A stretch of 60,000 nt of DNA from Takakia lepidozioides (GCA_030704615.1 CM060731.1:82566756-82626755); one strand, 5' to 3'. Numbered from the stretch's first letter, positions 1 through 11,356 are shown. Notes: generated by a model from the letters alone, not told the origin. Numbers and translations: made by a program.

Positions 1-2195
1 CAAAGTGAAAATGCCTCCCTGGTTGTCTAACAAGACAACTCCAGGTGTCACCATGGCGCGCTCAATGGCTGGCCTAGCTGGCAGCTCCGTCAATCTGGCA
101 GCTGCAGCTTGCCAGGGCGCTGCCGTGGCAGTCTTGACCCTCAAATCCGAGGATCCCTCTGCCACTACACCTTCCACTAACTCCGCAGAAGATGAAGTGA
201 CCTCCCCACTCTCGCAGAGTGTTGCTGCTAGTCTGAACACTGCAGCTGGTCTCACTCCCGGCGTCGCAATCATGGTTGCCGAGAACAGTGGGGCTTGACA
301 CACAGAGGTGGCTGCCCCCAATAACACACCGGCCGCACTAGCCTTGGCAGCAGGAGTCAATGCTGCACGTGTAGCTCTCCCCAATGGCATAGTAACCTCC
401 GCCTCGGTAACAGTCGGGCGAGAACTAGGTGCCATGGATGGCGTTGACACTGTCTCCGCCAAGGTGAATGACTGAGGCAGCCTTGCCTGACGGCTTGCCT
501 CCCCACGTTGTGGATCCAACTCCACCTCTGCACCTCGTGGCTCAGGAACTCGTGCTGCTCCTCGAGTCACGGCTGCAGCAGACTCCACCTGCTCTAATGG
601 TAGTGCTGCTCCGCACATAAATCCCATGCCTCCCATATCTCCTCCCTCAGGAGCAGGAGGTGGACCATCCCGCCTGGGAGCCGGTACCGCCTGAGCTATA
701 GCCATGGCAGCGAGCCTCTGCTCTAGCTGCTGAAGCCGGTTGGCCATGCCTTGATCAACGCCCTGACCTCCACGTCCTTGGCCATGTTGAGCTTGCCCTT
801 GGCCTGCACCTCGTGCCCGACCACCTCGTCCTCTTTGGGCTGGTCCACCTCGCCCCCGGCCACCATTGTTCCCTTGGAACTGGCCTGGGCGCAACTCAGG
901 ATGCAAGTCATAACACTGGGCATCTCCATGCCCATACTTGCCACAATGCCCACACTGCAACTGTGCAGGCTGTGCTTGTGCCGGCCTTCTGCCACTCTCT
1001 GGGCAATCTCTCTTGACATGGGGTCCTCCACATGTCCAACATATCACCCCTGGTTGCTGTTGGCCTGCAAAAGATGCCACGGGCCTTTGCACCTGAGGCC
1101 CCCTGTAAGCTCCATGGAACTTGGGCTGGGCAACCTTGCCCCCCTGACCACGCTGTTGGGCAGTCCCTTGTGCTTGTGGGCTGACAGCTGTGCCCCGTAC
1201 AGGCATGTCCTTGCCAAATCCAATTGTAACAACTCGTTCCTCCACCATGTTGAGCTCAATCCGCTCAGCCAGCAGAAACACATCTGCTAATGTGGGTTGG
1301 GCTGCTTGTAACAGGGTTGCATCTCGCACCCTTCTCTTGAGCTCCTTGTCCAGAATTCCATACCAAAACTGGATTGCCTGAGCTTCAGTAACCCCTTGGG
1401 TCACACTTATCAAGCGCCTCATACGAGTGTACGCCTCTCGCAGGCTCTCACTGGGTTTGCGCTGGAAGTCTTGCAAACTTCGCAGCTTCTCTGTCCGTAC
1501 ACCTTGGTAGTTCCTTCGCAACTCCTGGAAGAACTCCACCACCGGGTTGAATCTAGGCACATGGGTTGTAGCTGTGGCAGGAGGAGTAGTAGCACCTTTG
1601 AACTGGTACCACCTGCAGAAGTACCAGCACTACCTGCTCCACTACTAGTGCTGGCAGTGGGAGCTATTGGTACTGATGCAGCTACTGGTCGCGTCATGCC
1701 TCGAGTAATGGAGATGTAGTCAGGTGACCAATACATCCTCCACTCCTCAATCTCTGCTTCATGTCCTCGCCTGAACTCGTGGTAATCGTCCATAGGCGGG
1801 CCTTCCAAATGCTGGAACAGTCCCTTCCACGCCATGAATGGGGTGAATAGATGTGGATTGCGCATCTGCTGCAAATCACACCAGCTGTCGAACTCCTGGA
1901 TAAAGTCATCCAACTCGATTGTGCCCACAGCTCCAGAGTACCTACGAGGCCCCTTGGTAGCTCCATACATCTCCTCCATGTCGTCCCACAACAATGGCGA
2001 ATGAAAGTGCACACCTGTTGATGAAGCCTCCGAGCCTGTGTCTGACTCTACAGTAATTGAGGGTGGCGGTGAAGGTGGTCTGAACCGAATACCTCGTCTT
2101 GTGAACCCACTCTCACTGTTACTGCCTGTAGCCGTACTCCCCTCAAAACCCTTGGGTAACTCCGTAATGACACTCACAATGTGCACCTCCTCCAC
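1..2195 (-). CDS. gag: Ty3/gypsy-type gag with two CCHC zinc knuckles (partial, one frameshift)
   Basis: Retrotransposon capsid/nucleocapsid polyprotein, which packages element RNA in cytoplasmic particles. From the ATG at 2195 an acidic, Ser/Pro-rich N-terminus leads into a capsid-like region with tryptophans (EFDSWCDLQQM; WKGLFQHLEG). A one-base frameshift lies near 1600; the other frame then stays open to the left edge. It holds a gag core (FFQELRRNY; LREAYTRMRRL), then a knuckle CX2CX3HX4C at 1003-1041 (CWTCGGPHVKRDC) and a canonical CX2CX4HX4C at 913-954 (CGHCGKYGHGDAQC). An RG-rich stretch and a long Ala/Pro/Ser/Thr-rich tail follow. The first knuckle is one residue shorter than usual. 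Protease and pol would lie left of the window. No clear protease triad is seen before the edge. The gag assignment is firm; whether the frameshift is decay or recoding is unknown. Confidence 0.8.
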
Positions 2196-2714
2196 GTGAC
2201 ACTATAAGGTTCTAGTACTAATCTAATAGTGACACGGGTGGGCACCTGTTGCAGTCTAAGGGTCATATCCCAATGGCTCAGGGCACCTGCACCTGCATCC
2301 ACCGCAAGAACTCCTATGGTTGGCTGGTCATCAACCCAGCCTCACCATAGAAGAAACACTGGTGGTCTTGCTGGTCATCACTCCAGCCTCACCACCGACA
2401 GCATACTCTAGGATTGACCGGTGATCAAATCCGGCCTAATCCCTATGAAAGCAAGCGCCCACACAAAACCAACATGGCGCACAGTCAAGCATGCAGGTGT
2501 TGGGGGGGATCCAAACACAAGAAATCAAAACATCAACACCCCCACACCAAAATCCAGCAGCAACGCTGATCCTGCAGAATATCCCAGCCCAAAACCCCGG
2601 ACTGACTGGCCTCCACCAAGAGAGGCTTTGGCAACTACAAGTATAAGGTAATGAAAATAGTACAGAGATGGAGGGGAAGAATAGAAGCCCGACCAAGCAA
2701 GATCTAATCCTGAT
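2196..2714. other. Non-coding spacer between gag and the upstream ORF
   Basis: About 520 bases with no supported gene. It lies between the gag start and the preceding same-strand ORF of the left-edge retroelement. It contains a short imperfect direct repeat (catcaacccagcctcacca / catcactccagcctcacca near 2330 and 2375). No primer-binding site matching tRNA-iMet is visible here. Confidence 0.4.
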
Positions 2715-3464
2715 CTATGCTATCAACTGCCAGACTTCTCTCAAAGTGCCTCGCTCTGCATGATGGTAAGGTGTAGGAGGTATATCTATGTCCAGAAACC
2801 TGCCACTAACCTTGTCCCAAGCTACAGTAGCTCGCTCTAACCAACCCTCCTCCTCTTTCTGCCAGGTAGAGACAAAGCAATACTCCCCTATCTCCCGCTC
2901 ACTGAACACTAAAGAAAACAAAGGTAGGGTCTGATAGTCTCTCAACTCGAAAGCTTTGAGACGGTTGCGGGTGTCCTCATTGCGAATGACTGCATCTCCT
3001 TCACGCACAACAAACATGTCATTGCTGATGAACCCCCGCTCATGGTTGCCCTGTGCAGAGCGTATCCGGCTGCAACCATGTCTGATTGCACAAACTTGTG
3101 TAGCTCCTGCTCCTCTGCTCCAGTACACCACGGCCTTGTGACTGAAAACCTTGGTCCCCGGGGCTGTCTTTGGCTGTGTTCCAAGCCTAGCTTTCACCCA
3201 CTTTGGTATTTCACCTACAGCTGCAGAACTGCTGGCTCCAACAGAGTTCTGACTGTCCAAGGCAATATTGAGGCCCTCAATGCCAACTACAGCAGTCTGT
3301 TGTCTACTGCTAATGCCTGACTCCCAGTATGCAATCAACTCGTCCAACTGTTCTCCACTCAAATCAGTCTGAGTTCCTTGGGAAACATAAATCCTGTCCC
3401 CTTGTGTGCACAGGCTAAGAGAAGAGACCTGCCCTTCAATTACGTCCTCATTTCCCCCAGCCAT
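2715..3464 (-). CDS. Unknown 249-residue ORF upstream of gag
   Basis: I do not recognise this protein. It is an uninterrupted reading frame from ATG at 3464, on the same strand as and 520 bp upstream of the left-edge gag, so it is probably an accessory ORF of that retroelement. Visible features: an acidic N-terminus, a glutamine/threonine segment (YVSQGTQTDLSGEQLDEL), a mid-region with scattered cysteine and histidine (CAIRHGCSRIR), and a C-terminal half with regular hydrophobic/charged alternation (RDYQTLPLFSLVFSE; WLERATVAWDKVSG) that looks globular. No zinc-knuckle, protease or polymerase motif is visible. It could be a gag leader protein or a captured host exon. Its intactness next to a frameshifted gag is notable. 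Codon evidence alone cannot prove expression. Confidence 0.45.
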   Translation of the reverse strand: MAGGNEDVIEGQVSSLSLCTQGDRIYVSQGTQTDLSGEQLDELIAYWESGISSRQQTAVVGIEGLNIALDSQNSVGASSSAAVGEIPKWVKARLGTQPKTAPGTKVFSHKAVVYWSRGAGATQVCAIRHGCSRIRSAQGNHERGFISNDMFVVREGDAVIRNEDTRNRLKAFELRDYQTLPLFSLVFSEREIGEYCFVSTWQKEEEGWLERATVAWDKVSGRFLDIDIPPTPYHHAERGTLREVWQLIA

Positions 3465-5084
3465 GCAAGGAGTACATCCACAGATTTGTCTCTCATATAG
3501 ACCAGCACAGGTTCTAGAGACAGGATTGTGGATCTTTTATGGCCCACTCACACTCTAAAAATTCCATAGATTTTTAGCAGAGTCCCAAAAACAGAAACCA
3601 GGTCTAGGTAGGTAGATTTCCCCTTTCTGCAGCTATCCCCCCAAAAACTGAGTCAAACAGAGCCCATATGACAAAGATATGACCAATTAGGCTCTAAATC
3701 ATTCGAATTAGATCAAAAAGGCTTTTTTTTTTTTTTTTAACACCAAAACGTTCTCGCCATTAAAAACTGTTCCCATGTTATCTACGGGTTGATCTGTCGG
3801 ATAAGTGATATCCACACTTGTGCCCTCCGTTCCCTGCAGGTTCCCGATTTTCCATCTGAACAGCCCGTCTCGAGTTCTCCACACATGGGCGGGTCTTGGG
3901 GAATTACGATGAATACAATGGCACGCTGAAGCTCAGCAGCAGGTAGACAATGTGTCCATTAATGTAAAGAGCCTGGCAGATCGACAGTTTGAAACGATCA
4001 ATGCTTCATCTCCTGTTATGCCATTCGCATCAGCATGCCGTAGATTGTCTGTCAACCAATATCCGAGTTCAATTGTCCAAGCAGAAATCTACTAGAAATC
4101 TACCAACCGGCTACTGATTCCATAAATACTGGCAACTCCCATTCTGGATCTGTACTCAATGGATCAGTATAGAGTGGCTGCCCTTAGGGCGCGCTTCATC
4201 CCAACCAGGGTAATCTGCACTGAAGCCGAGATGACACTTGAAGCGGCTGCTTCCACAATGCTCCCTCTTTGGTGCATTCATCGTGCTAATCTAGCACTGC
4301 CCAAACCACGCCACAAACTCTCGTTGGTGCAGGAAATATGGCTGCCGCATTGCAGGTCTCGGGTCAGGCTCTCCATATCCTAGGCGTGCATATTGCTGCT
4401 GATATTGGGGCTGCCTTCAAATTGACTGCCAATAGGCCCGAACCTTAATTGCGCACTTGCTAGAAAATCTAGCCTGACCCCGTCCATCCATTTGCTTGCT
4501 TCCTCGCGATGTGCAGCCAGACAACCTCACATCAACCAGCCCACAACCACTCCTTCATGGTGGCTGGACTATAGTCGCACACCGACTTCCCACCCATTGC
4601 TAGTAACCATTCCACATGAAAGCCAACGACGGCACAATCTGCCTTCATGCCAGCCTGTCCCTCCTCGCTGACCAAGAAAACCAACGATAGCCAGCCAACT
4701 TCTCAACTCGGCCTTTACTGATTGCACACCCTGATATATGCCATGAACAACTTCACCAAATCGTTTGTCATCAGTACCGATATACCATTGGGACGACGAC
4801 TTGTAGACATGAGCCCATCAACCAGTCCAACACCTTGGCTGCTCACTATGTGCAGGTCTGAAACCATCAGTCTGCTCAGGAATTACCTATAGCATGGTAT
4901 TTTTATCTCTGCAGCTGAAGTCGAAGACCACGGTCCACCCACTCGCGTAACCAGCTGCACCTCCGCTTCTAACCACCAAGACAATGAAGGCTTGCATCCC
5001 AGCCTTGCGAGACAACAATAATGCTGATCGTTTCACCATGCTCGGCTCTCAATCTGCCGCTCAGCCAGTGACCGTTAAAAGGAA
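3465..5084. other. Non-coding leader region of the left-edge retroelement
   Basis: About 1.6 kb without a supportable gene. Short open frames on either strand lack any family signature. It includes a T-run at about 3722-3739 and otherwise looks like unique, moderately AT-rich DNA. By position it is the 5' untranslated region of the minus-strand gag element or older inserted sequence. Confidence 0.3.
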
Positions 5085-5555
5085 GAATACCCATGCACTT
5101 TTGTGTTACCGCTTTCAACACACACAAAATCCACAAGTGCTAAAAACTAATTAAGCTCACATCTTGCACTCACAGATGCAAGCTCAATCTCTCTCGAGTG
5201 ATAAACAAAGCTAAAAAGGACATACACTTCCAACACAAGAAATATAAAATCCATCGCTATCACTCATTGAAACTGAAGTCGAGCCAGGGGCACCCCAAGC
5301 TATGGGGACTCCACCCCACAACAACCTGTATCCCTACATAAGCACACTAAAACCTAAACACATGCAGGAGCTCGGTCGCGCAGGCTCAACTCGAGAGAGA
5401 TGAGCCACGCGACCGCCGCTCTCGTGAAGATAAGGCCATTCAGGTGTCAAACTAAACTTGACACCTGATTTAACACTTGACCTAAATCCAAGTGTTAAAT
5501 ACAAATAACTAGCTTTATTCTAGTTGTTTTCACACTGTGCTTATTTAACTTGACA
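5085..5555 (-). repeat. Possible LTR or solo LTR abutting the next element
   Basis: The segment ends on the plus strand in ...TTAACTTGACA, so on the minus strand it begins TGTCAAGTT, as an LTR would. It aligns by eye with 48567-49019: both carry AAACT-AAGTC-AGCCA-GGGCA, then CTCCACCC-ACAA, then GGCTCAACT...GATGAGCC, in the same order. It abuts the 401-bp LTR at 5556 without spacer. It may be the 5' LTR of the left-edge gag element. Boundaries are approximate and no target duplication was found. Confidence 0.35.
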
Positions 5556-5956
5556 GGGCGAGCGGAAAGAGCAAGCAGTGCGCGAGAGGAGGACCAAACA
5601 CACGAATCAGACACTAAGCAGCTCTCATCCAAAAACTTGTACACCCAAATCACATATACAGCAACACCTGAGTACACCGCCCTGACCTTGTGTCAGGGCG
5701 CCATCTTTATACAAAAGCCCTAACCTTAGTGGCCCGCCACGTGGCGAGGCATTATAGGCCCAAGCCCATGGTGCTGCCTTGCAGCCCTGGATCTAACGAA
5801 GGGCCAGGATCAAGCCACTAGCCTAAACTAACCCTAACCTAAACAACATTGTAACGGATTAACGGCTTTATACACCAAAAAAATATATGATGAATGTGTA
5901 TCGCCGTTTTGGATGAAACGGGTAAATCTGTGATGAGGAAAGTTTGGGGCATCACA
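5556..5956 (-). repeat. 3' LTR of the middle gypsy element
   Basis: 401 bp, matching 12891-13291 throughout. On the minus strand it begins TGTGATGCCCCAAAC. Immediately inside it is a purine-rich tract (minus strand GTGGGGGGTAGG, plus-strand position about 5969-5980), a plausible polypurine primer. The other edge reads CCGCTCGCCC rather than the usual CA. Confidence 0.88.
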
Positions 5957-6255
5957 TTTGTGAAGCCTACCCCCCACGAAAAATCCTGAGCTCCGCGAAG
6001 TACAAGATAAGAAATAACAAGTAAATGTTTGGGGAGAAAATCACCCTCCACTGCTGGGTGAAAAACCTACCAAAGGAAAACCTAGCACCTGCAATTTGGG
6101 CCGAGGACAAAACCTTTGGCTAGGAAAACCGTGCAGGGAGTACACGTGGTGACATATCATAGGTCTACAAAATGCATCAAGAGCTAGAACAAAAGGACAG
6201 AGCCGCAAGCTAACACTAATCCGTCGAGGAAGCCAATCTGAAGAAGATCAAGACA

Positions 6256-7430
6256 TCATTCCACCGTACGTTCCTCCACATTGATGCACGTAAGATCAAA
6301 GACTAGCTCGGAATGCACCAGATCCGTGAGAGAAACGGGTTCATCATGCGCGTGAACATTGAACCCCTGTGGAAGAAGGAGAGCACGTCGCCCACGTAAA
6401 AGCTCATAGATCAAGTATGGACCATCGATCTTAAGCTTAGATTTGCATGCATGCTTGCCATGCTGCAGCCGAATGCACACAGTATGTCCCACCTAAAAAA
6501 GGTTAGAATACTTGACACGCTTGTTAAAATTACGGGCTTGGGTGAGCTGAGCCTTACCAATGTTTGTCTTGGCATCATGGATGGACACCACATGCCGAGC
6601 ATGAAGATCCTCAACAAAGGTCTCAAGATCAACTGGCTCAGCTACAATAGAAATAAGAGGGGTAGAATGCTTGACACCAAAGTTGAAGCACACCACCGTG
6701 AGGAGCTGGTTACAAAACTCCTTGCCCTGATCCGTTAGTATCTCCCGAGGACACCCATGTCGCATAAGGATCTCATTGAAGAAGAACTGAGCTACAGCAT
6801 CACTAGCCTTGGAACGCAAAGGCCGACTTCTACCCACTTAGTCAAGTAGTCGGTAGCAACACAAAGGTAGCTTTGACCCTTTGATGTGAGTGCGAGGGGT
6901 CCTACCAAGTCAATGCCAACACAAGCAAAAGCATGGGTGACAGGCAAAGGCTGCAACTCATACAAGATCCAGGCCCTAGGGAGAGCAATGTTAGCACGAC
7001 AACCTTCACATTTAGAGATGAACTCGGTGACGTCTCGGTGAATTCCCAGCCAATAGTATACCTCTTGGATGCGGGCCACAGTTTTCTTGATACCAAGGTG
7101 ACCTGCATACAAGGAACAATGGAAACGCTCCAATAAAGCATTCAGCTGGCTCCGTGGTGGCACCTCCAAGTAGCATGACACTCCTCCTCTAGTGAGCTCC
7201 TTGAAAAGCTTATCACCCATAAAAACGGTGAGTAGACACATGATAGAGAATTTGTTTACGCAAGGACTCGGAAAGGTCAGCTGGCGAACGCCCTGATTGG
7301 CATTGCTGGAGTAGCGCAGCATGTAGCTGATTATCCATGACTGCACTACACAAAAAAGGTAGACAATGGGTTTTAGAGAAGGTGGTCTGGAGTGCCTGCA
7401 CCTATGATCTCCAGCCAGGGATACCTTCAC
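6256..7430 (-). pseudogene. pol: Integrase region of the middle gypsy element (broken)
   Basis: Integrase inserts element cDNA into the chromosome. Read on the minus strand, 7430-6792 carries the zinc-binding HHCC domain (HCSLYAGHLG ... CEGCRAN) and the first catalytic aspartate in VGIDLVGPL. After a frameshift, 6837-6493 has the second aspartate in ILTDQGKEF, then GVKHSTP. The sequence then jumps to unrelated-looking residues, so the segment that should hold the third catalytic residue, a glutamate before the Asn-Gly/ERFN-like stretch, has been deleted. A last frame, 6492-6256, gives the C-terminal SH3-like part (KLKIDGPYLIYELL). Two frame breaks and the missing glutamate make this a dead integrase. 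Confidence 0.82.
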
Positions 7431-7617
7431 CTCATTTGTTACTACTCATGGACAGCCAAATCAGGCTTTGAGGCTCAAGCCAATAGTCACACCGGAGTGC
7501 AGTAGCCGAAAACACAACAAACTCGGGAGCCTATGAAAGAGAAGGACTAAAACACAACAAGGAACTTCCACCAAATCTTGTCCGAATTCTCGCGAAGCGA
7601 TAGAGCCACCACACATG

Positions 7618-9457
7618 CTAACACATGAATGAATCAGCCAGGATCATCCAATAGGCTGGACCAGCCCCAAGTAGACAATATGCCATGGGAATCCAGGGCC
7701 AAGGGTTGCTGATCTGCACAAAGAAGGTTGAGAAGAGGGGCAGCATCAGCAGCAACAAGGTCATCCAAGGTGGCATAGGCCTGCTGACAGGAGGATCAAT
7801 CCGTGTAAGTGCATCAGCATTCATGTTTTCCTTGCACTTCTTGTAGACTATATCCATGTCAAACTCCTGTAGGTACATAGCCCATCGAGCAAGCCTGCCA
7901 TGAAGTTCCCTAGGCTTAACAAGAGCTTTTAGTGGAAGATGATCAATCTCTACTACAAACCGGCTACCATGCAAATATTGCCGAAAATGCTTCACCCCAA
8001 AGACCAGGGCCAGACCCTCCTTATCAGATATGGAATAATTCCTTTCATGACGATCTAGACGACGGGATGCATAAGCTATGACATGCTCCTTGCCTTCTAC
8101 AACTTGACATAAGATTGCAGAGATGGCAACATCAGATGCATCAGTCTGAAGCAAGAAAGGTAACTCAAAGTTGGGAAACATCAGGATGGGAGCTGAACAC
8201 AAGGCCTTGCGAAGGGTGTCAAAAGCAGCCTGCTGGGAGAAGGTCCATTCAAACCTGGCATCTTTGCACAATACCTTGGTCAGAGGGTGAGCAAGCTTAG
8301 CAAAGTTCTTTATGAAGCGCCGGTAATAAGAGGCAAACCAAGGAAGGATTTGATACAATGTTTATCCCTGGGGATAGGAAAGCCCCAAACAGACTCAAGC
8401 TTGGCAGGATCAGGAAGCAATCCATCTTTGGACAGAATATGGCCAAGGAAGTGTAGCTCAGGCATGAATAGTTCACATTTCTTGGGCTTCACTTTAAGGC
8501 CTGCAGTGCACAATTTGCTGAAGACACGCTGCAGATCAGCCAAGTGACCATCAAAGCTGGCTGAACATTGATATCATCAACATAAATTAAAGCACACTCC
8601 TAGCGAAGATTGCCCAAGACAATGTCCATGAGACGTTGGAAAGTAGAGGTGGCATTGCACAAACCAAAAGGCATGGTCTCATATTGGTACTTACCCATAC
8701 GACACACAAAGGAGGTCTTTTCCTTGGCTACTTCAGTAAGAGGAACTTGCCAAAAGCCAGATGCAAGATCAAGAGAGGAGAAAATTGTAGCACCATGTAG
8801 TTGATCCAAGGTCTCATTTATCCTGGGTAGAGGGTAGGCATCTTTTTTTGTGATGTCATTCAGCTTTCTGAAGTCAACACAGAAACGGGTTGTGCCATCT
8901 TTCTTTCCAACTAAGACAATTGGACTAGCCCAAGGAGAAACTGAAGGTTTAATCACACCAGCATCAAGCATCTTCTGGATTTCTTCTTGGATTATGGTAC
9001 GTTCCTTGACACTCTCTCGGTAAGCAAATTGTTTAATAGGAGCCCCTTCAGTGACAATGTCATGTTGAAGAATAGGAGTGCGCCCTAGGTCAGTGGATCC
9101 CAAACTGAAAATATCTAGATTATTTGCGATAAGCACTTCCACCTTCCTCCTTTGTCCAGAGGAGAGAGTTGTGCCTAACTTGATTTCAGATAAAACTTTG
9201 GTGAGGGCCTTCTTACCTCCCAGGCTGAGACCAGGAACAGGTGGTGGTGCAACTGCAGCAAAGACAACAACCGCATCTAAGGGGCCATGTTGGATGCCAA
9301 TGGCCTCAAGACCAAAACCAGCCTGCACCTCTTGTATGTCAGCAATGGGAAGAGCAGTGATGCGAACCAGAACCTACCCCTTTTTAATAGTCACAGGGAA
9401 GCGTTTAGGATTAGCAATCTGGATCTTAACCTCTTGTCTATATCCACTATCACCAGT
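7618..9457 (-). pseudogene. pol: Reverse transcriptase and RNase H of the middle gypsy element
   Basis: Copies element RNA into DNA and removes the RNA strand. The 9328-8600 frame has the Ty3 RT palm and fingers: GVIKPSVSPWASPIVLVGKK, CVDFRKLNDIT, YPLPRINETLDQL and MPFGLCNATSTFQRLM. It ends just before the YxDD catalytic motif, where a frameshift falls. 8543-8310 restores the connection (KCELFMPELHFLGHIL). 8358-7618 gives the remaining thumb and RNase H with the catalytic aspartate in LLQTDASDVAI, then DKEGLALVFGVKHF and NADALTRI. Upstream of 9328 the same frame continues through a stop at 9374-9376 into the dUTPase-like module. There is no room for a separate aspartic protease and none was seen. 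Disrupted, but family assignment is secure. Confidence 0.87.
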
Positions 9458-9860
9458 CACTACAACAGACCGCGGTAGTTATGACTGCCAAACCGTGGTA
9501 GTCATGGTTTTCATGACTTTGACCATGACTGCACCATGTTTTTATATGAAATTGACCTCCCGTAGTCGTTCATACGACTGTAGTCATATAAACGACTATC
9601 TAAGTAGTCGTCTGTGTGACTACATGGCTCCGGAATGGGCGGAAGGCTGGTCAACGGCAATCAATCTCCTCCAACCCTCAACTTCTAAGAAATGAGTAGC
9701 GGGACACAGGAAAGCCAGACCAGACTTGACCACCCTTTGGGTCAAGGCAGGGATGGTGATGTTGAGAGGTGCACGAATTAGAGTAGTATTCTTTGGAATA
9801 GCTATGGGCACCCCTGTCCTATCCCTAGCACCAGGAACATGCCACTGATATAAGAGTTGA
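9329..9860 (-). pseudogene. dUTPase-like domain between gag and RT, split by a CACTA fragment
   Basis: dUTPases hydrolyse dUTP and keep uracil out of new DNA; some retroviruses and retroelements carry one. Seen here, in order on the minus strand: an IxIP strand and TQRVVKSGLA (like motif 2, RSGLA) at the gag end; then, after the 9458-9662 insertion, VTGDSGYRQEVKIQI (like motif 3, the D-x-x-YRGE loop); FPVTIKKG (like motif 4, KKGD); and AGFGLEAIG (like the Gly-rich motif 5). A stop codon at 9374-9376 falls right after KKG. The frame runs on into RT, so the original protein was probably a gag-dUTPase-pol fusion. Motif 1 and the motif-4 Asp are not clear, so it may be catalytically dead or only share the fold. 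This is inference from motif order, without a profile search. Confidence 0.5.
9458..9662 (+). mobile_element. CACTA terminal fragment inserted in the gypsy element
   Basis: Starts CACTACAACAGACCGCGGTA and matches, over about 205 bp, the reverse complement of the right end of the element at 35011-35861. That includes the subterminal ATGACTACATGGCTCCGGAA block. It stops abruptly at 9662, where gypsy coding sequence resumes, so the other terminus is missing. It splits the dUTPase-like domain. Confidence 0.8.
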
Positions 9861-10381
9861 AGATCAGGCTGAAACTTGTAGAAATCATTCCATTTGAGGT
9901 TGGAGTGAGAGTTCTGCTGGAGTGAGAGTTCTGCCATTTTAAGATTAATTTCTGCTAATATAGTCTTGTCATCAACAAAATGACGCCGCTGAGCCCAATT
10001 CTGAATAGTGGAAGGCAACCCAAGGAGAAAATACCTTTTAACCATACGATCCCTCTCTACCGGGTCTATGATGTTTTCAACAGCAGCAAACTTAAGATCC
10101 ATGTAATATTTCCACAAGGATTCCCCAGGTTGGTAAGTCCTGGCCAAAAGCTTGGTAAAGCAATCCAGAGGCCTCTCAGGAGGTTTGAACAAGGTCTTAG
10201 CCCATTCCACCAGAGTTGCCCAGTTGAGGCTGGGATCATCCATCACGGCTGCATGCAGTAAGTCACGAGCTGGTCCTTTCATACTCATCCTAAAGATCGC
10301 CATCTTGAAATTCTCAGGCACCCCACTGACACTAGCAATGACCTCAAACATCTGAAGATATCTATCAAAGTCTTCTCCCAT
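9663..10381 (-). CDS. gag: gag capsid-like ORF of the middle gypsy element
   Basis: The particle-forming protein of the element. From 10381 the frame shows a retrotransposon-gag fold signature: EDFDRYLQMFEVIASVSGVP, MKGPARDLLHA, NWATLVEWAKTLFKP, then YQPGESLWKYYMDLKF and RYFLLGLPSTIQ. This is the usual order of a plant gag domain. No CCHC knuckle follows. Instead the frame runs straight into the dUTPase-like segment and is cut at 9662 by the CACTA fragment; the last dozen residues of the open frame are CACTA-encoded. The true start may lie further upstream, since similar Pro/Met-rich frames precede it at 10420-11356. Good match to the family; functional status doubtful. Confidence 0.75.
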
Positions 10382-10419
10382 TGTGTATTCTAGATAAGGT
10401 CGAGTGGTCAGCTGGGGGA

Positions 10420-11356
10420 TTAGATGACAAGGTAGGCTATGGTTGATATGACCAGGTTCACATTATTATGACTGACTGATCTTATAGCAGTTGAGGCTGA
10501 CAGACGTGGCGCCACCGTGCCCATGGGAAGAGCAGGTATTGCCACACTTGGCTGAGCAGCAAGGTTAGTAGACTGCAAGTGGGTTTGTGGCATGCCACTC
10601 ATGGGAAGAGTGGATGCCACTCCCACCGGCTGTGTTGACACATATCGGATACTGCTAAGAGGGATATTGCTAGCATGCATACCTATGGACTGGCTAGAGA
10701 CAAGATGTGGTGGCACCCCAACCTGTGCAGCAGGGAGAGCCCCCACAGATTGACTAGCTAAGGAGGCAGAGCAGCAGGCATACTAGGGGGCCCTTGCATT
10801 ATGACACCCCCACCTTGAACAACATCATGCACGTTCAACACAGGAAGACTGCCCACATGCATACCCGAATTCACAGGCAACAAGTTCCCTCCCCCGAGAG
10901 TGGGACTAGGGAAATTCACAACAGGTAGCATCCTAGGACTCAAGGTAGCACTTGGGCCGGCATACTGCTCGTAGTAGCCCATACATCCGAACCAGACCCT
11001 TCGATCCCCTGGTCATGAGGAGGATGGGAGGGCAGAATGTGTAATTCCCTAGCCAGCATAGGCTCAGTCCGTCTAGCCTCCAAGGCCTTATTACGCCGAT
11101 CATAGACAGAAAGGCCCTCGAGGGTGGCTATCCCAGACTCCTCATCAACTAATGGAATACCAGTTGGGGATTCCACAACTGCCCCCATTGTTCCAACATT
11201 CAAGAATTCATCATCACTCACCATGAAATTACCTACCTGCAGGTTGTCCGATCCCTCATTCATCTCTACCATACTTTCGGCCAGCGGTTTTCCTGCATTA
11301 TTCATGGACCTCTGTCTTCCAGATCTCAACCAAGTGGTACTAGAATCACCTAGCAT
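10420..11356 (-). pseudogene. N-terminal low-complexity part of the middle gypsy gag
   Basis: Three overlapping minus-strand frames (10420-10746, 10758-10982, 10940-11356) form one frameshifted block upstream of gag. The first part is acidic (DEESGIATLEGLSVYDRRNK), the rest rich in Met, Pro, Gly, Val and Ser (VNSGMHVGSLPVLNVHDVVQ). It looks like a disordered polyprotein N-terminus. No domain recognised. Confidence 0.4.

Noticed and set aside
5551-5560. Target-site duplication for the middle gypsy element (TGACA / GGGAC)
   Set aside because: The flanking pentamers do not match, and the left LTR edge does not show the usual TG, so no duplication is claimed.
7343-7365. CACTACACAAAAAAGG as a further CACTA terminus in the middle gypsy element
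   Set aside because: No subterminal repeats or inverse terminus follow, and the sequence fits continuing gypsy pol-region DNA.
9374-9376. Possible programmed stop between the dUTPase-like module and RT
   Set aside because: Surrounding frames are decayed and the domain is already split by a CACTA fragment; an ordinary nonsense mutation is simpler.
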